Positions 9,236 to 17,410 of a stretch of DNA of 64,000 nt are shown here, piece after piece. A program made the translations under genes and the position numbers. A model generated the notes under the pieces. The model was not told where the DNA came from. It ran no database searches and saw only the letters and a list, made by a program, of their open reading frames with translations. The stretch is from positions 124,001-188,000 of the forward strand of contig NZ_CP065377.1 of NCBI RefSeq assembly GCF_019967995.1, given 5' to 3'. Positions within the stretch are counted from its first letter, which is position 1; each line of letters begins with the position of its first letter. This DNA is from Faecalibacterium prausnitzii. GTDB lineage: Bacteria; Bacillota; Clostridia; Oscillospirales; Ruminococcaceae.

Positions 9236-10753
9236 ATGGCAAAAACGAGAAGTCTGCCGGATAAGTACTACGACAAAGACTACGAGCACAACGGCATCCA
9301 CCGCGTTCCGCTGTGGCGCATCGCATGCTTTGCACTGAACAACACGGCTACCAACCTGTACATGATGATGATGGGTTACGCTACCTACTACCTGATGGGC
9401 TGGGTCGGCGTCGGCATGATGATGGCCTCTTCCCTGAGCATGATCATGCGCATCTGGGACGGTGTCACCGACCCGTTCGTGGGTTTCATGGTCGATAAGA
9501 CCAACGGCAAGTTCGGCAAGAACCGCCCGTTCATCGTCATCGGCAACATCATTCTGGCTGTGACCAGCTTCATCCTGTTCCACGTCACCCACCAGCTGCC
9601 GCAGGCAGTCCGCTTCCCCTTCTACGTTGTGGTCCTGATGATCTACTATCTGGGCTACACCTGCCAGTGCGTCGTTACCAAGTCTGCACAGTCCTGCATG
9701 ACCAACGACCCCAAGCAGCGCCCCATGTTCGCTTCCTTCGACGGCGTGTTCAACACCGTTCTGTTCGCTGGTCTGGCGGTCGTGTTTGCGAATATGGCAA
9801 ACAGCTACAAGGATGTCGGCGGCTATGCTTCCACCCAGTTCTTCCACAGCCTGTGGGTCATGACCGCCATCGGTTCCGGTATCTTCACCCTGCTGGCTGT
9901 CATCGCCATCGCCCCGAAGGACCGTCCGGAGTTCTTTGGCACCGGCAAGCCGGTCAAGGTCGGCCTGAAGGATTACTGGGATACCCTGAAGAACAACCGC
10001 GCCATCCAGATGCTGATTCTGTCTGCATCTACCGATAAGCTGGGCTCCTCTGCCCGTACCAGCGCTGTCTCCGTTGCAATGTTCGCCTGCATCGCCGGTT
10101 CTACCGTTCTGCAGGGCAACGTGACCGCTCTGACCACCATCCCCAGCGTCATCGTCACCTTCCTGGCCATCTCTCTGGTGGCTACCAAGTTCGGCCAGCG
10201 CAAGGCCATGATCATCGGCTCCGTCGGCGGTCTGGTCGTCAACGCTCTGACCATCGCCCTGTGGCTGCTGGGCGACCCCACCACCATGACCTCTGACCCC
10301 GCTAAGGGCACCCTGAACTGGGGCTACTTCCTGATCCTCCATGTTGGCCTGAGCATCATCTACGCAGGCTTCCAGGGCATCTCCGGCAACATCGTCATCC
10401 CCATGACTGCGGACTGCGCCGACTACGAGGTCTATCGCTCCGGCAAGTACGTCCCCGGCCTGATGGGCACCCTGTTCAGCTTCGTTGATAAGCTGGTCTC
10501 CTCCTTCGCACCCATGATCGCCGGTGTCATGTTCACCATCTGCGGCTTCGCTGACCACAACCCCGTTGAGGGCGACGTGGCTACCATGAAGCTCCGCATC
10601 GGCTGCGCCTTCTGCTACAGCGGCATCATCATGATCGGCCTGCTGTGCAACCTGATCGCCATGAAGTTCTATCCCCTGACCAAGGAGAAGATGGCTGAGA
10701 TCCAGGACGAAGTTGCTGCCATCAAGATGAAGGCAATGGCTGAAAACGCATAA
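9236..10753 (+). CDS. GPH-family glycoside/hexuronide:cation symporter
   Basis: 505-residue member of the glycoside-pentoside-hexuronide family (MelB-like, MFS_2), which imports sugars with Na+ or H+. About twelve hydrophobic segments are spread along the protein. The RIWDGVTDPFVGFMVDKT signature, typical of this family and holding the acidic cation-site residues, lies near residues 75-95, followed by GKNRPF. The start at 9236 has AAGGAGAG 8 bases upstream; 28 extra upstream codons are not needed. The strongly codon-biased sequence suggests high expression. The gene diverges from the GH3 glycosidase and lies 1 kb from the GH2 glycosidase, so a beta-glucoside, beta-galactoside or glucuronide is the likely cargo. 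Confidence 0.9.
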   Translation: MAKTRSLPDKYYDKDYEHNGIHRVPLWRIACFALNNTATNLYMMMMGYATYYLMGWVGVGMMMASSLSMIMRIWDGVTDPFVGFMVDKTNGKFGKNRPFIVIGNIILAVTSFILFHVTHQLPQAVRFPFYVVVLMIYYLGYTCQCVVTKSAQSCMTNDPKQRPMFASFDGVFNTVLFAGLAVVFANMANSYKDVGGYASTQFFHSLWVMTAIGSGIFTLLAVIAIAPKDRPEFFGTGKPVKVGLKDYWDTLKNNRAIQMLILSASTDKLGSSARTSAVSVAMFACIAGSTVLQGNVTALTTIPSVIVTFLAISLVATKFGQRKAMIIGSVGGLVVNALTIALWLLGDPTTMTSDPAKGTLNWGYFLILHVGLSIIYAGFQGISGNIVIPMTADCADYEVYRSGKYVPGLMGTLFSFVDKLVSSFAPMIAGVMFTICGFADHNPVEGDVATMKLRIGCAFCYSGIIMIGLLCNLIAMKFYPLTKEKMAEIQDEVAAIKMKAMAENA

Positions 10754-10796
10754 TCAAGCTGCCACGCTTTCTGATTCTGCGGAAACTACATCCCAT

Positions 10797-10846
10797 GGGA
10801 AAGACCGCTCACCGGCCAAGTGCGCAGTGGGCGGCTTTCCCGATTT
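10797..10846 (+). terminator. Terminator of the GPH transporter gene
   Basis: A 15-16 bp stem with few mismatches (10797-10812 with 10827-10841) is followed by GATTTTA, 44 bp after the stop. Confidence 0.8.
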
Positions 10847-10872
10847 TATGAGACAAAGACAGAGGTACGACA

Positions 10873-11166
10873 ATGGCAAATACCCAATGGATAAAAGACC
10901 CCGACCACGGTTTTATCTGGAATTCCATCGAACATTACTTCTATTGGAAGGAAAACCGCCAGCGCCATGAGGTGAACCGGAAAAAGTATCTCCGCCTTTG
11001 CATTCTGGGGGCCTTTGGGGCGCACCAGTTCTACGCCAGGCGCCCGGTTTTGGGGGTGCTGTATCTGGCCACCTTCTGGACCGGCTTCTCGGCAGCCATG
11101 ACCATCGTGGATGCTGTCATCGCGGCCCCCATGAAGCCGGACGAGAACGGCAGCATCTGGCTGTGA
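10873..11166 (+). CDS. TM2 domain membrane protein
   Basis: A 97-residue protein whose C-terminal half is a TM2 domain: LGAFGAHQFYARRPVLG links two short hydrophobic helices (about residues 40-55 and 58-80) through the conserved G-x-H-x-F-Y turn. The N-terminus is hydrophilic and basic. TM2 proteins are widespread in Firmicutes and have no settled molecular role. Start ATG follows a GAGGTACGACA site. It sits between two terminators with a second small membrane protein 49 bp downstream. Confidence 0.8.
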   Translation: MANTQWIKDPDHGFIWNSIEHYFYWKENRQRHEVNRKKYLRLCILGAFGAHQFYARRPVLGVLYLATFWTGFSAAMTIVDAVIAAPMKPDENGSIWL

Positions 11167-11215
11167 CCCCCACCTCTTCTGAGCGGTTCCGCCGGGACCG
11201 GAAAGGTACAGTTCT

Positions 11216-11410
11216 ATGAGCAACGTTTTGCAGACCCTGTTCAATACCAATCACGAGCTGCCTGATCTGCAGGTCATCGTGATTCTGGCCATCCTTGCGA
11301 TCGTTGCGCCCTCGGTGGCCAAGTATCTTCATCAGCGGCGTTCCAGCGGCAGCACCAAGACCTCTGCCGCCTCGGCAAAGCCCCGCGCTCAGCACAAGAA
11401 AAAGCGCTGA
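11216..11410 (+). CDS. Small single-helix membrane protein, unknown function
   Basis: 64 residues: a hydrophilic N-terminus, one hydrophobic helix (VIVILAILAIVAPSVA, about 20-35) and a Ser/Lys/Arg-rich tail that would remain in the cytosol. A GGAAAGG ribosome site precedes the ATG. I recognise no family. Its co-orientation with the TM2 gene and the terminator downstream support a small two-gene unit. Confidence 0.55.
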   Translation: MSNVLQTLFNTNHELPDLQVIVILAILAIVAPSVAKYLHQRRSSGSTKTSAASAKPRAQHKKKR

Positions 11411-11485
11411 GCGGCTGAACGTTCTACGACATTTCCCTCTATTCATTCATCTCATTTACCTCCTTTCTTTTCGAAGAAACACCAG

Positions 11486-11513
11486 AAGCCCGCAGCTTTC
11501 GCTGCGGGCTTTT
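11486..11513 (+). terminator. Terminator after the TM2/small protein unit
   Basis: Perfect 10-bp GC-rich stem (11486-11495 with 11502-11511), 6-base loop and a following TTT. Confidence 0.85.
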
Positions 11514-11738
11514 GGCGTTGCGGCCTCACCTCTCAGGTACTCTGGAAGGGTTGGCAAGGTGCACAGCCGCTGCCCGTTCCGGCGGAGCCCGGCAGCCTGC
11601 GCAAAGACGAGACCTTGTTCGTCCAGCACAGCCAGCACCGGCCTGCCAAGGCCTCTCCCTCCGGGAGAGGTGGCAGCGCTTGCGCTGACGGAGAGGGCCG
11701 TGTGTGAAAGAAGGTGCCGCCGAACAGGATGACAAAAT
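11514..11738. repeat. Intergenic stretch with a CTCTCC...GGAGAGG palindromic repeat
   Basis: No gene is supported in this gap. At 11653-11675 it holds a palindrome of the form CCTCTCCCTCCGGGAGAGG, with GGAGAGGG repeated at about 11690. A shorter related palindrome, CCTCTCCCGCCGGGAGAGG, occurs at 15267-15285 beside ldh. These look like copies of a dispersed intergenic element; only two are in the window, so its extent cannot be fixed. Confidence 0.5.
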
Positions 11739-11772
11739 GCCCCGGCAGGTGCTGCACAGCATCTGCCGGGGC
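11739..11772. terminator. Bidirectional terminator downstream of the GH2 gene
   Basis: A 15-bp nearly perfect stem (11739-11753 with 11758-11772) flanked by AAAAT on one side and GGTTTTA on the other, so it can act on both strands. It lies 41 bp past the GH2 stop. Confidence 0.8.
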
Positions 11773-11813
11773 GGTTTTATGGGGCTTTAACTTTGGGTCC
11801 TATCCGGGAACGC

Positions 11814-14060
11814 TCAGACCTTCTTGATCTTGATGAGCTGTGCGTTCAGGCTCTCCAGGAAGCCATCGGGCAGAGCCATGACGTTGCCCAGATTCTCCGG
11901 GGACATGGTCTTCAGCATATCCCACATACCGGAGCCGGGCTTCACATCAAAGTTGGTGGTCAGCTTCACGACCTTGGCAACGAGGGCGAAGGCTTCGGGG
12001 CACTTGGAGACTTCTTCCATGTTGTCCTTGATGCTGTAGTAGCCTTCCGGGAACTCCATGGGAGCCTTGAGGTCCAGATCCAGGCTGCCGACCTGCTTGA
12101 ACCAGTTGGCAACGCCCTCCTGGCGCGCGTTGAACTCCGGCAGGGTGTAGTAAGCGGGCTCCTCGGCGACCTTCTCCAGGGTGATGGAATCCTTCACATC
12201 ACCGGCCACAGCCAGGATGGTGTTGAAGCCTTCGTTCAGAGCAACGTCGAACTTGAAGACGCGGTGCGCGGTCTGCTGGCCGACTTCCTTGCCGTTGACG
12301 TACAGAACGACGGTGTCCTGGTTGGAGTAGACCTTGATCTCGGTGGTCTCGCCTGCGCGCTGTGCGTGGCGGCGGCCAGCGATGTGGACCATCGGGGTCT
12401 GGGTCCAGTAAGCCTGATAGACAAAGTAGCTGTCCTTCTTGGTCTTGCGGTCCATGGTGACGAGGCCCTTGTTGTTGCGGCCGCTCACGCCGCCCTCGTT
12501 ACGGGCAGCGCAGCCGAAGTCGAACATATTCCAGACGTGGGAAGCCCACACCCAGGGACGGTCCTCGAAGACCTGTGCCATGTGCTCGTGGTACAGTGCC
12601 TGATACTCCTCGGTGTAGTCCTTGCACTCCGGCGTGTTGCTGTGCCAGTTGATGATGCCCTCGCAGCCGTACTCGGAAATGCCGATGCAGATGTCGGGGT
12701 GGTCGGCGTGGAACTTGTCCAGCCAGGGGCCGTTCTGCTCCATCTTGCCGCCGTACCAGCCGAAGTAGTGGTTGTAGCTCTCCAGGTCGGTGATGTGGTG
12801 CATGGGGCCGTCCACGGGGGTGTGAGAAACGTGTGCAATGGTGGTCAGGCGGGTCGGGTCAAGCTCCTTGCAGAGCTTTTCCAGATCGTGGTGGGTGTCC
12901 ACCAGCTCCTGAGAGATGCCGCCGATCAGGATCTCGTTGGAGATGCCCCAGAACATGATGGAGGGGTGGTTGTAGTTCTGGATGATGAGCTCCTTCATCT
13001 CCTCCATGACGTGGGTGTGTGCGCCCTCGCCCTTCTTGAAGACGCTGATGAAGGGGATCTCAGCCCAGACGGCGAAACCGATCTCGTCGCAGGCATCGTA
13101 GAAGTCCTGGCTGTGCTGATAGTGTGCCAGACGGATGGTGTTGGCGCCCAGCTCCTTGATGAGCATGGCGTCGTCATAGTGCTCCTCGGCGGTTAGAGCG
13201 TTGCCCTCGAACACGCGGTCCTGATGGCGGGAAACGCCGCGCAGCGGGGTGGGCACACCGTTGATGGAGAAGCCTTCGTTGGGCGTGACCTTGAAGGAAC
13301 GGACACCGACGTTGGCGCAGATCTCATCGACGGCCTCGTTGTTGCGCTGCAGGGTCGCAGTGACGGTGTACAGGTTGGGCTCGTCCATGCTCCACAGCTG
13401 TGCATCGGGCACGTAGATGGTGACTTCGGTCTCGGCAGAACCGCGGACAGCGGAAGCGACCTCGCGGCCGAAGCAGTCCTCGATGCTGTACAGAACGGTC
13501 AGGTCGTCAGCGGGGTTGGTGACGAAGCTCTTGATGGTGAAGTTTGCACCGCCGTCCTCCGTGGGGACCGGGGTGACCATGATGCCGGGGCCGCCGTAGT
13601 AGTCCAGATCAAAGTGTGCATTGGGCACGCTGATCAGGTTGACGCCGCGGTACAGGCCGCCGTAGAAGGTGAAGTCGGCGGAAGCGGGGTACATGGACGG
13701 GGTGTCCTCGTTGGAGACCTCGATGGTCAGCTCGTTCTCACCCTCGTGGCACAGATCGGTGACATCGGTACGGAAGATGGAGAAGCCGCCCTCATGGGTG
13801 GTGGCGACCGTGCCGTTGACCTTCACGGTGGCGTTCAGCGCAGCAGCGAGCACCTCAACATAGGTGCGGCCGCCCTCACGGGGCTGCTTGGGCTGCTCGA
13901 AGGTGCGGGTGTAAACGCCGGTGGTGCGCAGGTAGCTGCCGTTGCCGTCGTTGCCGTCCACAGCGTTCCAGGTGTGGGGCAGGTTGACCTGCTCCGTCAC
14001 ATGGTCGCCTTTGGGGAAGGACAGGGTCCAGTTTTCGTTCAAGGAAATGATCTCTCTCAT
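11814..14060 (-). CDS. Glycoside hydrolase family 2 (beta-galactosidase or beta-glucuronidase type)
   Basis: 748 residues without a signal peptide. The layout is an N-terminal jelly-roll (LNENWTLSFPKGD, NLPHTWNA), an immunoglobulin-like domain, a TIM barrel and a C-terminal extension. Catalytic features are WGISNE with the acid/base Glu near 374 and ISEYGCEG with the nucleophile Glu near 461. GVSRHQDR resembles beta-galactosidases. RNNKG near 529 fits the N-x-K signature of glucuronidases, but some beta-galactosidases have an equivalent, so the substrate stays open. Strong start with AAGGAGTCGTATCA upstream. A probable partner is the GPH transporter at 9236. Confidence 0.88.
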   Translation of the reverse strand: MREIISLNENWTLSFPKGDHVTEQVNLPHTWNAVDGNDGNGSYLRTTGVYTRTFEQPKQPREGGRTYVEVLAAALNATVKVNGTVATTHEGGFSIFRTDVTDLCHEGENELTIEVSNEDTPSMYPASADFTFYGGLYRGVNLISVPNAHFDLDYYGGPGIMVTPVPTEDGGANFTIKSFVTNPADDLTVLYSIEDCFGREVASAVRGSAETEVTIYVPDAQLWSMDEPNLYTVTATLQRNNEAVDEICANVGVRSFKVTPNEGFSINGVPTPLRGVSRHQDRVFEGNALTAEEHYDDAMLIKELGANTIRLAHYQHSQDFYDACDEIGFAVWAEIPFISVFKKGEGAHTHVMEEMKELIIQNYNHPSIMFWGISNEILIGGISQELVDTHHDLEKLCKELDPTRLTTIAHVSHTPVDGPMHHITDLESYNHYFGWYGGKMEQNGPWLDKFHADHPDICIGISEYGCEGIINWHSNTPECKDYTEEYQALYHEHMAQVFEDRPWVWASHVWNMFDFGCAARNEGGVSGRNNKGLVTMDRKTKKDSYFVYQAYWTQTPMVHIAGRRHAQRAGETTEIKVYSNQDTVVLYVNGKEVGQQTAHRVFKFDVALNEGFNTILAVAGDVKDSITLEKVAEEPAYYTLPEFNARQEGVANWFKQVGSLDLDLKAPMEFPEGYYSIKDNMEEVSKCPEAFALVAKVVKLTTNFDVKPGSGMWDMLKTMSPENLGNVMALPDGFLESLNAQLIKIKKV

Positions 14061-14222
14061 TGATACGACTCCTTCTCAGTTTTTTCTCTGTGTGGGTCTG
14101 CGGTGCAGACCTTGTTGTGAGATTAGTATATCACAGGAAACCACCGGAACGTTTGTACAAAATCGCGTCAAAATAGTAATATTTTGTGAAAATTCCAACG
14201 ACCGGCCCGCTTTTGTGCAGAA
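14061..14222 (-). promoter_or_regulatory. Promoter and operator region of the GH2 gene
   Basis: On the minus strand TGTGATATACTAATC supplies a -10 box near 14123-14130. Upstream of it, at 14169-14186, lies CAAAATAgtaaTATTTTG, a perfect 7-bp inverted repeat that matches boxes in front of the GH3/transporter pair. Its position upstream of the -10 suits an activator or a looping repressor. Confidence 0.5.
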
Positions 14223-14256
14223 GAAAACGGCCCCGGCAGCTGCCGGGGCCGTTTTC
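14223..14256. terminator. Terminator of ldh
   Basis: A 34-base perfect palindrome (GC-rich core flanked by GAAAA/TTTTC) immediately after the ldh stop; it can terminate in both directions. Confidence 0.88.
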
Positions 14257-14265
14257 AGGCTTGCA

Positions 14266-15216
14266 TCAGATCCCGCATTCGTCCAGGATGCCGCGCAGGG
14301 TGTCTGCGGACTTCTTGAGATCGGCGGATTCCTTCTCGCTCAGTGCGATGGGGACCAACTCTTCGAGGCCGTCGGCACCCACCACGGCGGGCATGCTCAG
14401 AACGACATTGTCCACGCCGAAGTCGCCGTGCATCATCGAGGAGATGGGCAGGATGGACTTCTCGTCCCGGATGATGACCTCGCAGATGCGCTTGACGGCC
14501 ATTGCGACGCCGTAGTAGGTGGCGCGCTTCTTCTCAATGATCTCGTAGGCGCTGTTCTTGACCTTCTCCGCGATGTTCTCCTGCGACTGGTCGTGGTTGT
14601 AGTGGCCGCGCATCTCGCAGAAATCGTCCAGCGCAATGCCGGAGACGTTGGCGCTGCTCCAGGCCGCGATCTCGCTGTCGCCGTGCTCGCCGATGATGAA
14701 GGCGTGGACGCTTTTGCTGTCCACGGACAGGTGCTCGCCCAGCTGATACTTCAGGCGGGCGGTGTCCAGCACGGTGCCGGAGCCGATGACCCGGTGCTCC
14801 GGGAAGCCGGACAGCTTGATGGCGGCATAGGTCAGGATGTCCACCGGGTTCGCCACCACCAGCAGGATGCCGCGGCATTCCCGTTTGGCAATCTCCGGGA
14901 TGATGCTCTTGAAGATGTTCAGGTTCTTGTGCACGAGGTCCAGCCGGGTCTCGCCGGGCTTCTGGCCTGCGCCTGCCGTGATGACGATGATGGCGGCATC
15001 CACGATGTCATCGTAGGTGCCGGCATAGATCTTCATGTTGCCCACAAAGGGGATGCCGTGGCTGATGTCCATGGCTTCGCCTTCGGCCTTGGCGTGGTCT
15101 GCGTCGATCAGGACGATCTCCGAGAACAGCTTGCTCTGCATCAGCGCAAAGGCGGACGCCGAGCCGACGAAGCCGCAGCCGATGACGGCGATCTTGCGTA
15201 AATTGACGTTGTTCAT
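14266..15216 (-). CDS. ldh: L-lactate dehydrogenase
   Basis: Reduces pyruvate to L-lactate with NADH. The 316-residue chain begins with the Rossmann motif VIGCGFVGSASAFAL, has an Asp (LIDAD) at the end of strand 2 for NAD choice, the substrate loop GQKPGETRLDL with the catalytic Arg, and the active-site GEHGDSE with the proton-relay His. The start at 15216 (MNNVNLRK) follows GAGGGAAAGC; a longer frame upstream has no ribosome site. GETR in the substrate loop and the Gln before Lys-Pro fit lactate rather than malate dehydrogenase. The gene stands alone between a terminator and the tRNA region. Confidence 0.92.
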   Translation of the reverse strand: MNNVNLRKIAVIGCGFVGSASAFALMQSKLFSEIVLIDADHAKAEGEAMDISHGIPFVGNMKIYAGTYDDIVDAAIIVITAGAGQKPGETRLDLVHKNLNIFKSIIPEIAKRECRGILLVVANPVDILTYAAIKLSGFPEHRVIGSGTVLDTARLKYQLGEHLSVDSKSVHAFIIGEHGDSEIAAWSSANVSGIALDDFCEMRGHYNHDQSQENIAEKVKNSAYEIIEKKRATYYGVAMAVKRICEVIIRDEKSILPISSMMHGDFGVDNVVLSMPAVVGADGLEELVPIALSEKESADLKKSADTLRGILDECGI

Positions 15217-15529
15217 AGGTTGCTTTCCCTCTTCTGCCGCCCACGGCGGCTCCATTCATTCCAAGACCTCTCCCGCCGGGAGAGGCTGCCGGGCGAAATC
15301 GTTAAACTTTTGCCAAGCTTGGATACATTACCAGAAATCACGGCATCTGTCAAGTGCAGGCGCAACGACGCCGCTGCTTTTTCACAGGATGCCGCACAGC
15401 CCCTGAAAATATACCCGGCAGACGCAGAAGAAAACCAGTTGACGGAAAGCGGGAACTTTGTTATAATAATAGGGCTATCAAGCGGCTCTGGCAGCTTCTG
15501 CCCGCCGCTCCGAAGCGCGAAGTGAATAG
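15217..15529 (+). promoter_or_regulatory. ldh upstream region and strong tRNA promoter
   Basis: No gene here. A palindromic repeat lies at 15267-15285. At 15439-15467 the plus strand has TTGACG, a 17-base spacer and TATAAT, a near-consensus sigma-A promoter that points at the tRNA-Ser fragment and the intact tRNA-Ser. Confidence 0.8.
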
Positions 15530-15571
15530 GGAGATGTATCGAAGTGGTCGTAACGAGAACGACTCGAAATC
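15530..15571 (+). pseudogene. 5' half of a tRNA-Ser(CGA), broken in the anticodon stem
   Basis: The acceptor strand GGAGATG, D arm (GAAGTGGTCGTAACGA) and anticodon loop CTCGAAA of a serine tRNA are present and correctly spaced behind a near-consensus promoter. The sequence then departs from any tRNA after CGAAATC: no matching 3' anticodon strand, variable arm, T arm or acceptor strand follows. It resembles the intact tRNA-Ser 150 bp downstream but has a different acceptor stem, so it is a separate, interrupted gene. Confidence 0.75.
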
Positions 15572-15720
15572 TAACTGGCTTTTTGGAAGTGGATTTCCGA
15601 TTTTGCTAGGTTTCATGCGGGTTTTCCGGCTTCGAGAGCGAACGATTTTCGGTCGTTCTCTCCTGAAATTCTCTCCAAAATTTTCCCAGAATGCACGGAG
15701 CATTCTAAAATTTAATATGT

Positions 15721-15812
15721 GGAGCATTACTCAAGTGGTCGTAAGAGGTCGCACTCGAAATGCGATAGGCCGGGAGACCGGTGCCAGGGTTCGACTCCCT
15801 GATGCTCCGCCA
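15721..15812 (+). tRNA. tRNA-Ser (anticodon CGA)
   Basis: A complete class II tRNA: acceptor pairs GGAGCAT/ATGCTCC, D arm, anticodon stem TCGCA/TGCGA with loop CTCGAAA, long variable arm GGCCGGGAGACCGGTGCC, T arm with GGTTCGACTCC, and an encoded GCCA end. It reads UCG codons. Its 3' end abuts the mobile element, whose integrase gene points toward it, so the 3' part is the likely attachment site. Confidence 0.95.
15795..15812. other. Probable left attachment site (attL) of the ICE
   Basis: Tyrosine recombinases of ICEs commonly use the 3' end of a tRNA gene, and the integrase gene here ends 88 bp from this tRNA. The exact core is unknown because the other attachment site is not in the window; a copy of the T-arm and acceptor sequence should mark the right end. 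Confidence 0.5.
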
Positions 15813-15816
15813 AATC

Positions 15817-15857
15817 GAATGGACAGATGAATTTTATTCGTCTGTCCATTCTTTTTT
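15817..15857 (+). terminator. Terminator following tRNA-Ser
   Basis: GAATGGACAGA pairs with its complement in 15841-15851 (stem of about 14 bp with an AT-rich top) and is followed by TTTTTT. It lies just inside the mobile element, so the element supplies the tRNA terminator. Confidence 0.85.
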
Positions 15858-15900
15858 GCCGGAACATCGCCCGTCCACCCTGTCTTTGGGACGTATGGCA

Positions 15901-17076
15901 TCATGCTGACGCATTGCCATAGCCCAGCCCTTCCAGCATCGCCTGTGCAGACGAGAGTTTGGAAGCATAATCGAGGTGGGCGTAGATGTTGGCGGTGGTG
16001 GAGAAGTCGCTGTGACCCAGCCATTCCTGAATCTGCTTCATAGGAACGCCGTTTGCCAGAAGAAGGCTGGCGCAGCTATGACGCAGGTCATGAAAGCGGA
16101 TAGGACGCAGACCGTTTTTCTCCAACAGCTTCGGGAACTGCTCGGAAACATAGTTGGGGCGGATGATGTTCCCGATCTCGTCCACACACAGATAGCCCAG
16201 ATACTCCCGGTTGTAGCTTTTACCGCACAGGCGGCGGTAGGTTTCCTGCTGACCTTTCAGCATCAGCAGGCGGTCACGGATGGGCGGCACAAGGGGCAGC
16301 GTCCGCAGGCTGGACTTGGTCTTTGCACGGTCTGCCTGCACCAGAACCTTTTTGCCGTCGATGGATGCCTGCGTGACGATGTGCTTGACCTCCAGCGTGT
16401 TGGCTTCAAAGTCGATGGCATCCCATTTCAGACCCAGCACCTCGCTGCGGCGCAGACCGTAGAAGGATGCCAGCAGAACCGGGATCTCCAGCTTGGTGCC
16501 CTCTGCGATCTCCGTCAAAGCATGAATCTCATCGGCACTGTAATAGCTGCCTTTGAACTCGTTCTTCTTCGGACGCTCGACCTTATCTGCCGGATTGGTG
16601 GGGATCAGGTCGATCTTGACCGCATACTTCAACGCCTTGTGGATGTTTGCGTGATAATGGATCACGGAATTTGCCTTGACCCGTTCAAGCTGCTTGGTGT
16701 AGAAGTCCTGCAAGTCGGTGGCTTTCAGGTCTACCAGCTTGATGCCGCGCTTGCGGAAATACGGAACGATGATGCGCTCCACCATTCCCTGATAGCTGGC
16801 ATAGGTTGTGATCTGGATAGAGCTTTTCGTGACTTCCAACCATTTCAGCATGAAGTCCGAAAAGAGAATGTCATCGTCTAAGCGAATTTCCGCAGGTGCG
16901 GTAGGAACCATGAAGTTTCTCCGACGTTCCAGCAAAAGAGCCTCGGCTTTCTTCTTGTTCCTCTTGACGGACAGACCGGTGGCTTCCCACTTGGTCTTTC
17001 GCTTTCCGTCTGTGTCCTTGTAACTCAGAACGATGTAGTAGAAGTCGTTTTTTTCTTGCAGATGCCCTGCTACCAT
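15901..17076 (-). CDS. int: Tyrosine recombinase (ICE integrase, Tn916/Tn1549 type)
   Basis: Catalyses integration and excision of the element at the tRNA. The 391-residue protein has an N-terminal arm-binding region (YYIVLSYKDTDGKRK), a core-binding SAM-like domain (about 75-170) and the catalytic domain. That domain carries Arg in GLRRSE (about 208), HDLRHS (about 330), LGHSD (about 354) and Tyr in NIYAHL (about 364). The start at 17076 is chosen for AGGAGGTAACACT directly upstream. It follows the excisionase gene closely and reads toward the tRNA. Confidence 0.95.
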   Translation of the reverse strand: MVAGHLQEKNDFYYIVLSYKDTDGKRKTKWEATGLSVKRNKKKAEALLLERRRNFMVPTAPAEIRLDDDILFSDFMLKWLEVTKSSIQITTYASYQGMVERIIVPYFRKRGIKLVDLKATDLQDFYTKQLERVKANSVIHYHANIHKALKYAVKIDLIPTNPADKVERPKKNEFKGSYYSADEIHALTEIAEGTKLEIPVLLASFYGLRRSEVLGLKWDAIDFEANTLEVKHIVTQASIDGKKVLVQADRAKTKSSLRTLPLVPPIRDRLLMLKGQQETYRRLCGKSYNREYLGYLCVDEIGNIIRPNYVSEQFPKLLEKNGLRPIRFHDLRHSCASLLLANGVPMKQIQEWLGHSDFSTTANIYAHLDYASKLSSAQAMLEGLGYGNASA

Positions 17077-17080
17077 AGTG

Positions 17081-17410
17081 TTACCTCCTGTCTTTGCATC
17101 CACTTGAATATGTAACTTCTGCCGCTGACACCATCAGTGTACCCAACGGCAGGAGAGAATGCAAGGATGTCACGCCCGGACAGCGTGACCGGGGTGCGAA
17201 TCCGATGAGATAAGTCAAAAGATGTGCCTTGGGGATGCGGTAGGAGCGTCCGACCTTCAAATGCTGGACGCTCCCTTTTTTCAAAAGAGCATACCCGGTT
17301 TTTGTGCTGACGCTCAATATCTCGCACATCTGGTCGATGTTCAGCACGTCCGGGTAATCCCGGAGCATCACACGGTACGCATCACGGGGATTCAAATTTT
17401 CCTCACCCAA
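17081..17410 (-). CDS. Excisionase-like helix-turn-helix protein
   Basis: 109 residues. The central part (LNIDQMCEILSVSTKTGYALL, then HLKVGRSYRIPKAHLL) is the MerR-like helix-turn-helix/wing of excisionase-family (HTH_17) proteins, which bend DNA and steer the integrase to excision. The start is probably TTG at 17410, overlapping the mazF stop by 8 bp, with AGGGG upstream. The last 35 residues extend past the usual domain and have no recognisable function. It ends 4 bp before the integrase start, so the two are translated from one mRNA. Confidence 0.75.
   Translation of the reverse strand: MGEENLNPRDAYRVMLRDYPDVLNIDQMCEILSVSTKTGYALLKKGSVQHLKVGRSYRIPKAHLLTYLIGFAPRSRCPGVTSLHSLLPLGTLMVSAAEVTYSSGCKDRR

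Noticed and set aside
11793..14063. Plus-strand frames of 467 and 279 codons opposite the GH2 gene
   Set aside because: Antisense shadows of a gene with intact catalytic motifs.
15700..15735. GGAGCATT direct repeat just before the intact tRNA-Ser
   Set aside because: Eight bases repeated 18 bp apart is too short to claim an attachment duplication.
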